Shown: positions 10,434 to 20,481, counted from the stretch's first letter. The stretch is 64,000 bases of DNA from Streptomyces venezuelae (GCF_008642315.1 NZ_CP029192.1:2790001-2854000); one strand, 5' to 3'. Notes: generated by a model from the letters alone, not told the origin. Program-made: numbers and translations.

Positions 10434-10655
10434 CCGCGCGGGAGAGTCCCCGGAACCAGCACTGAGCTGGGTACCCGGGGCGCCGAAGGAGCAAGCCCCT
10501 CCCTTGAATCTCTCAGGCCCCGTACCGCGCGGGCGAGGCACATCTGAAAAGCGGGCCGCCCCGGCGGTCCCACCCAAGGTGCAAGCCGGCGTCTCACTGG
10601 ACGAGACACTTCCGGCGAACCTCTCAGGTTCCGATGACAGATGGGGAGGATCGAC
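10434..10655 (+). ncRNA. Tandem glycine riboswitch upstream of gcvT
   Basis: Two consecutive glycine aptamers. The first has GGGAGAG near 10440, then CGCCGAAGGAGCAA and GAATCTCTCAGG (10505-10517). The second has CACCCAAGGTGCAAG, GAACCTCTCAGGT (10617-10630) and GACAGATGGGGAGG at its 3' end. These are the conserved cores of the gcvT-type glycine riboswitch, and the pair ends about 30 bases before the gcvT start. In characterised cases such as B. subtilis, glycine binding switches on the cleavage system. It likely governs gcvT-gcvH-glyA here. The switching mechanism (terminator or ribosome-site access) was not resolved. Confidence 0.95.
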
Positions 10656-10685
10656 CTCGCCCGTCATGCCCTGGGAGTTCCCTTC

Positions 10686-11819
10686 ATGAGCACTGCCCCC
10701 CGTCTGACCGCCCTCGACGCCGTGCACCGTGCGCTCGGCGCGACCATGACCGACTTCGCGGGCTGGGACATGCCGCTGCGGTACGCCAGCGAGCGCGACG
10801 AGCACAACGCCGTGCGCACCAAGGCGGGCCTCTTCGACCTGTCGCACATGGGCGAGATCACCGTCAGCGGCCCCGAGGCCGTGGACTTCCTGAACTTCGC
10901 GCTGGTCGGCAACATCGGCTCCATCGGCGTCGGCCGCGCCCGCTACACCATGATCGTCGCCGAGGACGGCGGCATCCTCGACGACCTGATCGTCTACCGG
11001 CTCGGCGAGCCCGACGCCCCCGAGTACATGGTCGTGGCCAACGCCTCCAACGCCCAGAACGTCCTGAACGAGCTGAGCAACCGCGCCGAGGAGTTCGACG
11101 TCGAGGTCCGCGACGACCGCGAGGCGTACGCGCTGCTCGCCGTCCAGGGCCCCGAGTCCCCCGGCATCCTGAAGTCCCTCACGGACGCGGACCTGGACGG
11201 CCTGAAGTACTACGCGGGCCTGCCCGGCACCGTCGCGGGCGTCGCCGCCCTGATCGCCCGCACGGGCTACACCGGCGAGGACGGTTTCGAGCTGTTCGTC
11301 TCCCCCGGTGACGCGGAGAAGCTGTGGGGCGCGCTGATGGAGGCGGGCACGCCCGTCGGCATGGTCCCGGCCGGCCTCTCCTGCCGTGACACGCTGCGCC
11401 TGGAGGCGGGCATGCCGCTTTACGGGCACGAGCTGACCGCCGGTCTCACGCCGTTCGACGCGGGCCTCGGCCGGGTCGTGAAGTTCGAGAAGACCAGCCA
11501 TTCGGACTCCTTCCTCGGGCGTGCCGCGCTCGCGGCCGCCGCCGAGCGCGCCGAGACCGCACCGCCGCGCAAGCTGGTCGGTCTGATCGCCGAGGGCCGC
11601 CGCGTCCCGCGCGCCGGTTTCCCGGTGGTCGCGGACGGCAAGGTGATCGGCGAGGTCACCTCGGGCGCCCCGTCGCCGACGCTGGGCAAGCCGATCGCGA
11701 TGGCGTACGTGGACGCCGAGCACGCCACTCCCGGCACCGAGGGCGTCGGCGTGGACATCCGCGGCACCCACGAGCCCTACGAGGTCGTGGCGCTGCCGTT
11801 CTACAAGCGCCAGAAGTGA
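10686..11819 (+). CDS. gcvT: Aminomethyltransferase, T protein of the glycine cleavage system
   Basis: 377 aa from ATG 10686. T-protein transfers the methylene unit from the aminomethyl-lipoyl H protein to tetrahydrofolate, releasing ammonia. Signatures include [10 protein letters not shown] near the N-terminus, [21 protein letters not shown] and [13 protein letters not shown]. Length matches the family. An in-frame upstream GTG would extend into the riboswitch and is not credible; GGGAG precedes this ATG. First gene of the glycine/serine block. The P protein (gcvP) is not in this window. Confidence 0.97.
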   Translation: MSTAPRLTALDAVHRALGATMTDFAGWDMPLRYASERDEHNAVRTKAGLFDLSHMGEITVSGPEAVDFLNFALVGNIGSIGVGRARYTMIVAEDGGILDDLIVYRLGEPDAPEYMVVANASNAQNVLNELSNRAEEFDVEVRDDREAYALLAVQGPESPGILKSLTDADLDGLKYYAGLPGTVAGVAALIARTGYTGEDGFELFVSPGDAEKLWGALMEAGTPVGMVPAGLSCRDTLRLEAGMPLYGHELTAGLTPFDAGLGRVVKFEKTSHSDSFLGRAALAAAAERAETAPPRKLVGLIAEGRRVPRAGFPVVADGKVIGEVTSGAPSPTLGKPIAMAYVDAEHATPGTEGVGVDIRGTHEPYEVVALPFYKRQK

Positions 11820-11877
11820 CCCCCCGCACATCTTCCCCGTTCCGCAGCACCCACCCGCGTACAGGAGAATTCAGGTC

Positions 11878-12255
11878 ATGAGCAACCCCCAGCAGCTTCG
11901 CTACAGCAAGGAGCACGAGTGGCTCTCGGCCACCGAGGACGGCGTGGCGACCGTCGGCATCACCGAGCACGCGGCCAACGCGCTCGGTGACGTCGTCTTC
12001 GCCCAGCTCCCCGAGGTCGGTGACACGGTGACCGCGGGCGAGTCCTGCGGCGAGCTGGAGTCGACCAAGTCGGTCAGCGACCTCTACGCCCCGGTGACCG
12101 GCGAGATCGTCGCCGCCAACCAGGACGTCGTGGACGACCCGTCGCTGGTCAACTCCGCCCCGTTCGAGGGCGGTTGGCTGTTCAAGGTGCGCATCGACGG
12201 TGAGCCGGACGACCTGCTCTCCGCCGATGAGTACACCGCCTTCACCGCCGGCTGA
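11878..12255 (+). CDS. gcvH: Glycine cleavage system H protein
   Basis: 125 aa. Lipoylated carrier that shuttles the aminomethyl group between P, T and L proteins. The lipoyl lysine lies in [14 protein letters not shown] near residue 65, and the N-terminal YSKEHEW and the [12 protein letters not shown] segment are diagnostic. ATG 11878 has AGGAGA seven bases upstream. It follows gcvT after 58 bases and precedes glyA by 23, so the three are probably one transcript under the glycine riboswitch. Confidence 0.98.
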   Translation: MSNPQQLRYSKEHEWLSATEDGVATVGITEHAANALGDVVFAQLPEVGDTVTAGESCGELESTKSVSDLYAPVTGEIVAANQDVVDDPSLVNSAPFEGGWLFKVRIDGEPDDLLSADEYTAFTAG

Positions 12256-12278
12256 CCCATACCGATAGGGATCGTGTG

Positions 12279-13541
12279 ATGTCGCTTCTGAACACCCCCC
12301 TCCACGAGCTGGACCCGGACGTCGCCGCCGCCGTCGACGCCGAGGTCCACCGCCAGCAGTCGACCCTGGAAATGATCGCCTCGGAGAACTTCGCTCCGGT
12401 CGCGGTCATGGAGGCCCAGGGCTCGGTCCTGACCAACAAGTACGCCGAGGGCTACCCCGGCCGCCGCTACTACGGCGGCTGCGAGCACGTCGACGTCGCC
12501 GAGCAGATCGCGATCGACCGGGTCAAGGACCTGTTCGGCGCCGAGTACGCGAACGTGCAGCCGCACTCCGGCGCCTCCGCCAACCAGGCCGCCCTCTTCG
12601 CGATCGCCCAGCCCGGCGACACGATCCTCGGCCTGGACCTGGCGCACGGCGGCCACCTCACCCACGGCATGCGCCTGAACTTCTCCGGCAAGCAGTTCAA
12701 CGTGGTCGCCTACCACGTCGACGAGGCCGGTCTGGTCGACATGGCCGAGGTCGAGCGCCTGGCCAAGGAGAACAACCCGAAGGTGATCATCGCGGGCTGG
12801 TCGGCCTACCCGCGCCACCTGGACTTCGCCGAGTTCCGCCGGATCGCCGACGAGGTCGGCGCGTACCTGTGGGTCGACATGGCGCACTTCGCCGGTCTCG
12901 TCGCCGCGGGCCTGCACCCGAACCCGGTGCCCCACGCGGACGTGGTCACCTCCACCACGCACAAGACGCTCGGCGGCCCGCGCGGCGGCATCATCCTGGC
13001 CCGCAGCAAGGAGTTCGCGAAGAAGCTGAACAGCGCGGTCTTCCCCGGCTTCCAGGGCGGTCCGCTGGAGCACGTGATCGCGGCCAAGGCCGTCTCCTTC
13101 AAGGTCGCCGCCTCCGACGACTTCAAGGAGCGCCAGCAGCGCACCCTGGACGGCGCCCGCATCCTGGCCGAGCGCCTGGTGCAGGACGACGCGAAGGCCG
13201 TCGGCGTCGACGTCCTGTCCGGCGGCACGGACGTGCACCTGGTCCTGGTGGACCTGCGCAACTCCGAGCTCGACGGCCAGCAGGCCGAGGACCGCCTCCA
13301 CGAGGTCGGCATCACGGTCAACCGCAACGCGGTCCCGAACGACCCGCGCCCCCCGATGGTCACCTCGGGCCTGCGGATCGGCACGCCCGCGCTCGCGACC
13401 CGCGGGTTCGACGCGGACGACTTCCGCGAGGTCGCCGACATCATCGCCGAGGCCCTCAAGCCGGGCTTCGACGCGGCGTCCCTCAAGACCCGTGTGACCG
13501 CTCTGGCCGACAAGCACCCCTTGTACCCCGGCCTGAAGTAG
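12279..13541 (+). CDS. glyA: Serine hydroxymethyltransferase
   Basis: 420 aa. PLP enzyme interconverting serine and glycine with tetrahydrofolate. Signatures: EMIASENF near residue 32, [15 protein letters not shown], and the PLP-lysine motif [13 protein letters not shown] near residue 228. Start is ATG 12279; a GTG codon directly before it (12276) is possible, but TAGGG lies eight bases ahead of the ATG. Its position next to gcvT/gcvH lets the cell combine glycine cleavage with serine synthesis, passing one-carbon units through folate; sdaA next door then deaminates serine to pyruvate. Confidence 0.98.
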   Translation: MSLLNTPLHELDPDVAAAVDAEVHRQQSTLEMIASENFAPVAVMEAQGSVLTNKYAEGYPGRRYYGGCEHVDVAEQIAIDRVKDLFGAEYANVQPHSGASANQAALFAIAQPGDTILGLDLAHGGHLTHGMRLNFSGKQFNVVAYHVDEAGLVDMAEVERLAKENNPKVIIAGWSAYPRHLDFAEFRRIADEVGAYLWVDMAHFAGLVAAGLHPNPVPHADVVTSTTHKTLGGPRGGIILARSKEFAKKLNSAVFPGFQGGPLEHVIAAKAVSFKVAASDDFKERQQRTLDGARILAERLVQDDAKAVGVDVLSGGTDVHLVLVDLRNSELDGQQAEDRLHEVGITVNRNAVPNDPRPPMVTSGLRIGTPALATRGFDADDFREVADIIAEALKPGFDAASLKTRVTALADKHPLYPGLK

Positions 13542-13585
13542 TTTCGTACCCTCTGTTTGTACGCTTTTGTTCGTACGTACGAAAC
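13541..13585. repeat. Inverted repeat GTTTCGTAC / GTACGAAAC between glyA and sdaA
   Basis: Perfect 9-base arms at 13541-13549 and 13577-13585 flank 27 bases that also contain TTTGTACG and TTCGTACG-type sequence. The spacing is long for a terminator and there is no T-run after it. It could be an operator for a regulator of sdaA or an RNA structure at the end of glyA. The left arm begins at the last base of the glyA stop codon. Confidence 0.5.
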
Positions 13586-13587
13586 AT

Positions 13588-13627
13588 CGGGGCACCCCGC
13601 ACACTGGAGAGTGAGCGAGGTGCCCCG
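13588..13627. repeat. Inverted repeat CGGGGCACC / GGTGCCCCG between glyA and sdaA
   Basis: Perfect 9-base arms (13588-13596 and 13619-13627) around a 22-base loop. Could act as a terminator-like or attenuator hairpin in the 184-base gap between glyA and sdaA, or as an operator. No T-run follows. It lies three bases after the preceding inverted repeat, so the gap carries two different dyads. Confidence 0.5.
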
Positions 13628-13725
13628 CACCACGTCCCGCACCGCCCAGTAGTTCCCGCACCGCCTTGTACTTCTGCATCACCCCGGCAGACAACGGCGT
13701 CTACCAACCACCCTTGGAGTTTTCC

Positions 13726-15096
13726 GTGGCCATCTCGGTCTTCGACCTGTTCTCGATCGGCATCGGCCCGTCCAGCTCCCACACGGTCGGTCCCATGCGC
13801 GCGGCCCGCATGTTCGCGAGCCGCCTCAAGAACGAGGGCCTCATGGCCCACACGACGGCGATACGGGCGGAGCTGTACGGCTCGCTCGGCGCGACGGGCC
13901 ACGGCCACGGCACCCCGAAGGCCGTGCTGCTCGGCCTGGAGGGCGAGTCGCCCCGCACCGTGAACGTGGAGAGCGCCGACGACCGCGTCGAGGAGATCAG
14001 GAGCGGCGGCCGCATCAACCTCCTCGGCATGCACGAGATCGACTTCGATTTCGACGAGGACCTGATCCTGCACCGCCGCAAGGCCCTGCCGTACCACGCC
14101 AACGGCATGACGATCTTCGCGTACGACCGTGAGGGCGGCCTCGTCCTGGAGAAGACGTACTACTCCGTGGGCGGCGGTTTCGTGGTCGACGAGGACGCTG
14201 TCGCGGGCGAGAACCCGATCGTGCCGGACGACACCGTCCTGCGGCACCCCTTCCGCACCGGCGACGAGCTGCTCCGCCTCACGGAGGAGACGGGCCTGTC
14301 CATCTCCGCGCTGATGCTGGAGAACGAGAAGGCGTGGCGCACCGAGGAGGAGATCCGTGCGGGTCTGCTCGACATCTGGGGCGTCATGCAGGCCTGCGTC
14401 TCGCGCGGCATGTCCCGCGAGGGCATCCTGCCGGGCGGCCTGAAGGTGCGCCGCCGCGCCGCGAACTCGGCCAGGCAGCTGCGCGCCGAGGGCGAGCCGC
14501 AGGCCCGCGCCATGGAGTGGATCACGCTCTACGCGATGGCGGTGAACGAGGAGAACGCCGCGGGCGGCCGCGTGGTCACGGCCCCCACGAACGGCGCGGC
14601 GGGCATCATCCCGGCGGTCCTGCACTACTACATGAACTTCGTGCCCGGCGCCGACGAGGACGGCGTGGTCCGCTTCCTGCTGGCGGCCGGCGCGATCGGC
14701 ATGCTCTTCAAGGAGAACGCCTCGATCTCCGGCGCCGAGGTCGGCTGCCAGGGCGAGGTCGGCTCCGCCTGCTCGATGGCGGCGGGCGCGCTCGCCGAGG
14801 TCATGGGCGGCTCCCCCTCCAAGGTGGAGAACGCCGCGGAGATCGGCATGGAGCACAACCTGGGCCTGACCTGCGACCCGGTCGGCGGGCTCGTTCAGAT
14901 CCCGTGCATCGAGCGCAACGGCATGGCGGCGGTCAAGGCCGTCACCGCCGCGAAGATGGCGATGCGCGGCGACGGCTCCCACAAGGTGTCCCTCGACAAG
15001 GTCATCAAGACGATGAAGGACACGGGCGCCGACATGAGCGTCAAGTACAAGGAGACCGCGCGGGGCGGTCTCGCGGTGAACATCATCGAGTGCTGA
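13726..15096 (+). CDS. sdaA: L-serine ammonia-lyase (iron-sulfur type)
   Basis: 456 aa, single-chain form with both the beta-like N-terminal and the alpha-like catalytic domain. Converts serine to pyruvate and ammonia using a 4Fe-4S cluster. Signatures: [13 protein letters not shown] at the N-terminus, and the cysteine-bearing [15 protein letters not shown] and [15 protein letters not shown] segments that hold the cluster. GTG 13726 has TTGGAG upstream. It completes the glycine/serine block as the outlet of serine into central metabolism. Its stop is one base from the convergent LacI-gene stop. Confidence 0.96.
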   Translation: MAISVFDLFSIGIGPSSSHTVGPMRAARMFASRLKNEGLMAHTTAIRAELYGSLGATGHGHGTPKAVLLGLEGESPRTVNVESADDRVEEIRSGGRINLLGMHEIDFDFDEDLILHRRKALPYHANGMTIFAYDREGGLVLEKTYYSVGGGFVVDEDAVAGENPIVPDDTVLRHPFRTGDELLRLTEETGLSISALMLENEKAWRTEEEIRAGLLDIWGVMQACVSRGMSREGILPGGLKVRRRAANSARQLRAEGEPQARAMEWITLYAMAVNEENAAGGRVVTAPTNGAAGIIPAVLHYYMNFVPGADEDGVVRFLLAAGAIGMLFKENASISGAEVGCQGEVGSACSMAAGALAEVMGGSPSKVENAAEIGMEHNLGLTCDPVGGLVQIPCIERNGMAAVKAVTAAKMAMRGDGSHKVSLDKVIKTMKDTGADMSVKYKETARGGLAVNIIEC

Positions 15097-15097
15097 A

Positions 15098-16111
15098 TCA
15101 GCGAGTGCCGAGCAGCTGAGCCGTCGAGCCGCGGACGACGAGCTCCGGCTCGAAGAGGAGCTCGCCGGGGTGGGCCTGGGTGCCCCGGATCTGCGCGCAC
15201 AGCAGGTCGACGGCGGCGCGGCCCATCGCCTCGATGGGCTGGCGCACGGTCGAGAGGGGCGGCTCGGTGCAGGTCATGAAGGCCGAGTCGTCGTAGCCGA
15301 CGACGGAGACGTCGGCGGGGACGGAGAGGCCCTTGCGGCGGGCGGCCCGGACGGCGCCGAGGGCGAGCGGGTCGCTGCCGCAGACGATGCCGGTGACGCC
15401 GCGCTCCATGAGGCGCGCGGCGGCCGCCTGACCGCCCTCCAGGGAGAAGATCGACCGCTCGACGAACGCGTCGGGCAGCTCCATGCCCGCGGCCGCGGCG
15501 ATGTCGCGGGCGGCGACGAGCTTGCGGCGCGAGGGCACGTGGTCGGCCGGGCCGAGGACGAGGCCGATCCGTTCGTGGCCGAGCGAGGCGAGGTGGCGCC
15601 AGGCCTGCTCGACGGCGACGGCGTCGTCACACGCGACGCAGGGGAAGTCGAGGCCTTCGATCGACGCGTTGATCAGGACGACGGGGATGTTGCGCTCGGC
15701 CAGGCGCCGGTAGTGGTCGTGGGGCGCGTCGGCCTCCGCGAAGAGGCCGCCGGCGAAGACGACGCCGGAGACGTGCTGCTGGAGCAGCAGGTCCACGTAG
15801 TCGGCCTCGGAGACGCCGCCCCTGGTCTGCGTGCAGAGCACGGGTGTGAGGCCCTGCTGCGCGAGGGCGCCCCCGATGACCTCGGCGAACGCGGGGAAGA
15901 TCGGGTTCTGGAGCTCGGGGAGCACGAGGCCGACGAGCCGGGCGCGCTCGCCGCGCAGCTGGGTGGGCCGCTCGTAGCCGAGGACGTCCAGGGCCGTCAG
16001 CACGGACTGTCGGGTCGCGGCGGAGACGCCGGGCTTGTCGTTGAGGACACGGCTGACCGTCGCCTCGCTGACCCCCACCTTCTTCGCAACTTGAGCAAGT
16101 CGTCGCGTCAT
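15098..16111 (-). CDS. LacI-family transcriptional regulator of the alpha-glucan locus
   Basis: 337 aa. N-terminal HTH at residues 5-25 (AQVAKKVGVSEATVSRVLN) with the LacI hinge region, then a periplasmic-binding-like sugar-sensing domain (GLVLPELQNPIFP, VPADVSVVGYDDS). Likely repressor of the adjacent glucanase/transport genes, released by an oligosaccharide. GCAAG repeats ahead of its own ATG (16116-16140), also found ahead of the transporter, fit a binding site and autoregulation. Ligand unknown. Convergent with sdaA, one base apart. Confidence 0.9.
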   Translation of the reverse strand: MTRRLAQVAKKVGVSEATVSRVLNDKPGVSAATRQSVLTALDVLGYERPTQLRGERARLVGLVLPELQNPIFPAFAEVIGGALAQQGLTPVLCTQTRGGVSEADYVDLLLQQHVSGVVFAGGLFAEADAPHDHYRRLAERNIPVVLINASIEGLDFPCVACDDAVAVEQAWRHLASLGHERIGLVLGPADHVPSRRKLVAARDIAAAAGMELPDAFVERSIFSLEGGQAAAARLMERGVTGIVCGSDPLALGAVRAARRKGLSVPADVSVVGYDDSAFMTCTEPPLSTVRQPIEAMGRAAVDLLCAQIRGTQAHPGELLFEPELVVRGSTAQLLGTR

Positions 16112-16115
16112 GGCC

Positions 16116-16140
16116 GCAAGAATAGCGCAAGGCCTGCAAG
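16116..16140 (-). promoter_or_regulatory. Candidate LacI-type operator: three CTTGC repeats upstream of the LacI gene
   Basis: Minus strand carries CTTGCAG, CTTGCGC and CTTGCGG, with GCAAG at 16116, 16127 and 16136 on the plus strand, just ahead of the regulator's ATG (16111). Direct CTTGCAG-like heptamers are associated with MalR-type LacI regulators of Streptomyces. A related set occurs at 20612-20651. Inference from motif similarity. Confidence 0.45.
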
Positions 16141-16151
16141 CCAGTTACGTA

Positions 16152-16176
16152 AACGGCCGCCCGGAATCCGGACGGC
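16152..16176 (-). terminator. Probable terminator downstream of the large GH87 gene
   Basis: CGGCCG-C-CCGG, loop AAT, CCGG-A-CGGCCG: a ten-pair GC hairpin with one mismatch, 28 bases after the glucanase stop and ahead of the LacI gene on the same strand. No marked T-run, as is usual in Streptomyces. It would separate the two transcripts. Confidence 0.45.
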
Positions 16177-16203
16177 CGCGCACGTGTATGCCTCCTCCGC
16201 AGG

Positions 16204-19200
16204 TCAGGGCTGCATGGTGAGCTTGAACGTGGACGTGTCGTTCTTGATGTCCTGCCCGTTGCCGCTCAACTTGGGCCGTACGAAGGTGGCTTCACCGACG
16301 GCGGGCCCCTGACCCGCCTCCGGCATCTCGTTGACGTAGATGCCGATCGGCGCTCCCGTGATCGACACATCCGTGAAGATCGTGTCCTTGACCGGGAACT
16401 CGGGCTGGCTGCCCGTGTACTTCGTCTGGAACATCACCCCGTGGAACGTCGGGTCGACGATGTCGACGTTGTTCACGCGGATCCCCTGGAAGACCTTCGA
16501 CGCGGAGAACGCCCAGATGGCCGGGAAGTCCTGGCCCTTCCAGAAGGTGCCGCCGGCCCGTTCGACCGTGATGTTCTCGAACGTGGTCGGGTCCTTCCCG
16601 AAGCCGTTCATCGGGTAGCCGAAGTCCAGCGAGGAGATGGTGATCCCGGAGTAGACGAGGGTGTCGGCGATGCGGCTGTTGCGGAAGGTGTTGTTGTAGC
16701 CGCCGTAGACCGCGAAGCCCGCCGCGCGCCAGGTCAGGAGCGAGGTCAGGTTCTCGTAGACGTTGTTCTTCATGTCCGCGCCGCCCGCGTCGATGGCGGA
16801 GAAGAGGGCGAAGCTGTCGTCGCCCGTGGCCCGCGCCTCGTTGTTGGCGACCAGGTTGTCCGTACTGCCGTTGGTCATGTTGATGCCGTCGGCGAACATG
16901 TCGCGGATCCGCGAGTTCTTGATGGTCATGCGGTCCGTGTTGGCGCCCCAGTAGAGGCACACCATGTGCTCGTTCCAGATGTCGTCGATGGTGATGTCGG
17001 AGACGTTCTGGAAGTCGAAGACCTTGCCGGGGCCGTCGATGCGGGACGTGTAGTTGCCGAAGTAGGCGAAGCCGGAGAAGGACGAGCCCTTGGCGCTCGC
17101 CTCGGCACGGAATCCGACGTCCGTGTTGTCCTGGCTCCTCGGGGCGTGGAAGCGGGTGAACCAGGGGCCGGCGCCGACGACCTGGACGGCCTTGCCGTAG
17201 ACCTGGAACTTGTTGCTCGGCTCGTAGTCGCCGGGCGGCAGGTAGACGCCCGTCAGCTTTCCGCTGGTGTCCATGCGGACCTTGTCCAGGGCGTTCTGCA
17301 CGTCCTGGTGGGTGAACCCGGCGGGCACGGTGTAGGCGGCCGGGTCGGGGTTGGCCTTCGCGGTGACCTGCTCCAGGTCGACGAAGTCGATGGCGTAGCG
17401 CGAGGTGTTGGCGCTGTCCTTCTGGAGCTTGATCTTGCTGCCGGCCTTCACCGTCCCGTCGAGCATGACGTGCGCCTCGTCGTAGATGTGCCGGGCGGGG
17501 CCGGCTCCCGGCGAGTTGCCGGGCGATGCCTCGTCCCCGTACAGCCAGGCGTACTTGGAGGTGAGGTCGATGGCCTTCCTGAAGACGCCGTCCACGTAGA
17601 TGTTCAGGGTCGCCTGGGTGCCGCCGCCGCCCGGGGCGTCCGGGATGGAGAAGCGGGTGACCAGGGTGTTGGTGTCCTGCTTGGCGGTGAACTCCACGGA
17701 CTCGCCGGTCGAGTTCAGCGTGACGGCCTTGCGGCCGGACGCCTCACCGGCGAGGTCGCCGACGGTGCGGTTGGGGCCGACGGTCTTCGCGCCGCCCGCG
17801 AGGACGCCGTCCTCCGCCTCGTAGGTGTCGTAGGGCATGTCGGCACCCCGGCCGACGAACAGGGAGTGGGTGGTCGTGTTGTTCTCGCGCTTGACCGGCA
17901 GTTCGTTGGCGTCGTCGGCGATGACGGTCCTGATCGTGAAGCGGCCGTCGCCAGCGGTCCAGGTGCCGAGCTTGACCGGGGCCGTGGTGTCGCCCGCGCC
18001 GATCACGCCGTTGTGCTCGCCGGTCAGGGTCTTCACTGTGGCGCCCTTGTCATCCTGGAGGACGACCTTGATGCCGTGCGCGCCCGATGCGGACGCCTTG
18101 GTGCCCTGGTTCTTGACCGCGACACTGAAGGTGACCTCCTTGCCCTTGGAGGGCGCGGACGGCGTCCAGCTCACGGGGGACGCCACCAGGTCGGACGAGT
18201 CGACCGGCTTGACCACCAGCGGGCTCGGGCCGGTGTAGGTGTTGTTGCCCTCGTCCTGTTCGATCACCTCGTTCTTGGTGTCCACCTCCGCGCTGAAGGG
18301 GTACGAGCCCGCGTCGCGCGCGCCGGTCCTGGCGCTCACCGTCGTCGACTCGCCCGCGGCGAGCGCGCCCACGGACGCCGTGCCCGCCTTGTCGCCGCCG
18401 AGACGGAAGACGGCGTCGGTGGCCGTCGAGGCCTCGGTGCCGCGGTTGCGCACGGTCGCGGTCAGGGTCAGCTCGTCGGTCTCGGTCGGCGCCTCGGGGG
18501 CGTACGCCAGCTTGGTGATCTCCAGGTCGGGGTTGGCCGCCGGGGCGCCCATGACCTGGAACTCGGCGACCTGCCCGGCGGTGGCGCCGCTGTTCGCGGT
18601 GAACCGCAGACGCACGTCGGCGACCTTCGCCGACACCGGAATGGTGACGGTGTTCTGGTTGCCGGACGGGCTGAAGGAGTACTCCTTCTCCGCCACCAGC
18701 GACGTGAAGTCGGAGGCCTTCTGCTCCCGGCCGAGGACCTGCACCTTCTGGGTGCGGGCGCCCCACCCGGCGTCCGGGTTCAGCTTGACGACGACCGCGT
18801 CGACGTCGGCGTTGGCGCCGAGCTTGACGGTGAGGGTGTTGGGGTAGCTGCCCGCGGCGCCCTCCCAGTAGGTGGACGTCTGGCCGTCGTTGGCGTTCTC
18901 GGCGACGAAGGTGTGGATCACCGAGGAGGCCGTGATCGGCTTGCCCTCGGCCAGGTTCTTGTTGCCGCCGCCGGGGCGCGTCACGGTGTTGCTGTGCGCC
19001 GAGACGTTCCCGGCGGCGTCGCGGGCCCGGACCGTATAGGAGACGGTGACGCTCGCGGAACGGGTGTCGGTGTACGTCGTCACGTCGCCGGCCACGGACT
19101 TCAGGAGCTTGCCGTCCGCGTACACGTCGTACGCCGTGACCTTCACGTTGTCGTCCGACGCACCCCATGTCAGCTTGATCTCACCGCTGGAGGGCTGGCC

Positions 19201-20481
19201 GATCGTGAGGTTCGTGGGCGCGGTCGGTGCCTGGGTGTCGCCCGAGTCGCCCTTGCGGGTGACGGAGTTGCTGTTGGGTGAGGCGTTGCCCGCGGCGTCG
19301 CGGGCGCGCACGTAGTACGTGACGGTGGCGCCCGCCGACCGCGTGTCGGTGTACGTGCGCACGTCACCGGCGACGCTGGTGAGCAGCTCCCCGTTGGCGT
19401 ACACGTCGTACGCGGTCACGCCCTTGTCGTCGTCGGAGGCGTCCCAGGCGAGCTTGATCCGGCCCGGCTCCGGTTCGGTGAGGGCGAGGTTCTTCGGCGC
19501 GGTGGGCGCCTGCGTGTCGCCGCCCGCCGGGCCGTAGATCTCCAGCTCGGACAGCTGGCCCGCGGGCTGCGCGGTGTTGGCGGTGATCAGGACGCGGACG
19601 TACCGCGTGGTGACGGTGTCGAGGGCGAGGGTCGCGGAGTGCTCCGAGGCCGCGGTGAAGGCGTACTCCTTGGACGCGGCCAGGTCGGTGAAGTCCGAGC
19701 CGTCCGTGCTGCCCTGGACCTTCAGGGTCTGGCGGCGGTCGCCCCATCCCTCGGGCACGCGCAGGACCACCTCGTCGATCCGCGCCGAGGAGCCGAGGTC
19801 GGCCTGGACCCACTGCGGAAGCCTGCCGTTCTCGCTCTCCCAGTACGTGGCGCGGTTGCCGTCGTTGGCGTTGGCTGCGGCGTAGTCCTGGGTGTGGCTG
19901 CTCGCCTTGAGGGTCTTGCCGAGCGCCAGGTTCACGGAGGCGTCGGCGGCCGCGTGCACCTGCAGCTCGGCGAGCTGGGCGGCGGGCCAGCCGGTGTTGG
20001 CGGTGATGTGCACCCGTACGAAACGGGTCTGCGCCGAAGGGAAGCGGACCGTCACCGTGTTGCCGGAGCCGGGCTCGAAGGAGCGGGCCCCGGACGCGGC
20101 GAGGGTGTCGAAGCCGCTGCCGTCGGCGCTGCCCTGCACGGACAGCGTCTGCTTGCGGGCCTCCCAGGCCGGGGGCAGCTTGAGGACGACCTCGTCGACG
20201 CGGGTGCCGCGGCCGAGGTCGACCTGCACCCACTGGGGCAGGTCGGACGACGCACTCTCCCAGTACGTGCCCGCGTTGCCGTCGGTGATGTGGGCGGCGC
20301 CGTACTCCGCCTTGGCGCTGCTCGCCTTGGCCGGCTTGCCCGCGGCCAGGTCGGGGCCGCCCGCCGCCGCGGCGGGCAGGGCGGGCAGGCCGAGGAGGAG
20401 CAGCGTCGCGGTGAGAGCGGCGGCGAAGGGCCGCCACCACCTGCGTGGTCTTCGGGCCTGTGCGTCTCTGATGCGTTTCAT
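16204..20481 (-). CDS. Large multidomain secreted GH87 alpha-1,3-glucanase
   Basis: 1425 aa from ATG 20481 (GAGGGAG upstream). Signal peptide to about residue 40. Domains in order: discoidin-type at ~42-180, discoidin-type at ~187-320, fibronectin III at ~325-412 and ~415-505 (each starting DTQAPTAP), discoidin-type at ~508-650, two CARDB-like domains at ~652-880 (each with PTETDELTLT or PSKGKEVTFS), a CBM35-like domain at ~885-1045 (TYEAEDG start), and a C-terminal parallel beta-helix GH87 domain. Catalytic-type aspartates: Asp1198 (ADGIN) and Asp1221/Asp1222 (TGDDS), with the 23-residue spacing shared by the second GH87 protein here. It should cleave alpha-1,3-glucan outside the cell. The many binding domains suggest an insoluble substrate. 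Divergent from the transporter. Confidence 0.85.
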   Translation of the reverse strand: MKRIRDAQARRPRRWWRPFAAALTATLLLLGLPALPAAAAGGPDLAAGKPAKASSAKAEYGAAHITDGNAGTYWESASSDLPQWVQVDLGRGTRVDEVVLKLPPAWEARKQTLSVQGSADGSGFDTLAASGARSFEPGSGNTVTVRFPSAQTRFVRVHITANTGWPAAQLAELQVHAAADASVNLALGKTLKASSHTQDYAAANANDGNRATYWESENGRLPQWVQADLGSSARIDEVVLRVPEGWGDRRQTLKVQGSTDGSDFTDLAASKEYAFTAASEHSATLALDTVTTRYVRVLITANTAQPAGQLSELEIYGPAGGDTQAPTAPKNLALTEPEPGRIKLAWDASDDDKGVTAYDVYANGELLTSVAGDVRTYTDTRSAGATVTYYVRARDAAGNASPNSNSVTRKGDSGDTQAPTAPTNLTIGQPSSGEIKLTWGASDDNVKVTAYDVYADGKLLKSVAGDVTTYTDTRSASVTVSYTVRARDAAGNVSAHSNTVTRPGGGNKNLAEGKPITASSVIHTFVAENANDGQTSTYWEGAAGSYPNTLTVKLGANADVDAVVVKLNPDAGWGARTQKVQVLGREQKASDFTSLVAEKEYSFSPSGNQNTVTIPVSAKVADVRLRFTANSGATAGQVAEFQVMGAPAANPDLEITKLAYAPEAPTETDELTLTATVRNRGTEASTATDAVFRLGGDKAGTASVGALAAGESTTVSARTGARDAGSYPFSAEVDTKNEVIEQDEGNNTYTGPSPLVVKPVDSSDLVASPVSWTPSAPSKGKEVTFSVAVKNQGTKASASGAHGIKVVLQDDKGATVKTLTGEHNGVIGAGDTTAPVKLGTWTAGDGRFTIRTVIADDANELPVKRENNTTTHSLFVGRGADMPYDTYEAEDGVLAGGAKTVGPNRTVGDLAGEASGRKAVTLNSTGESVEFTAKQDTNTLVTRFSIPDAPGGGGTQATLNIYVDGVFRKAIDLTSKYAWLYGDEASPGNSPGAGPARHIYDEAHVMLDGTVKAGSKIKLQKDSANTSRYAIDFVDLEQVTAKANPDPAAYTVPAGFTHQDVQNALDKVRMDTSGKLTGVYLPPGDYEPSNKFQVYGKAVQVVGAGPWFTRFHAPRSQDNTDVGFRAEASAKGSSFSGFAYFGNYTSRIDGPGKVFDFQNVSDITIDDIWNEHMVCLYWGANTDRMTIKNSRIRDMFADGINMTNGSTDNLVANNEARATGDDSFALFSAIDAGGADMKNNVYENLTSLLTWRAAGFAVYGGYNNTFRNSRIADTLVYSGITISSLDFGYPMNGFGKDPTTFENITVERAGGTFWKGQDFPAIWAFSASKVFQGIRVNNVDIVDPTFHGVMFQTKYTGSQPEFPVKDTIFTDVSITGAPIGIYVNEMPEAGQGPAVGEATFVRPKLSGNGQDIKNDTSTFKLTMQP

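Noticed and set aside
10402..10689. A small open frame across the riboswitch
   Set aside because: The sequence is explained by conserved aptamer cores; the frame has no ribosome site.
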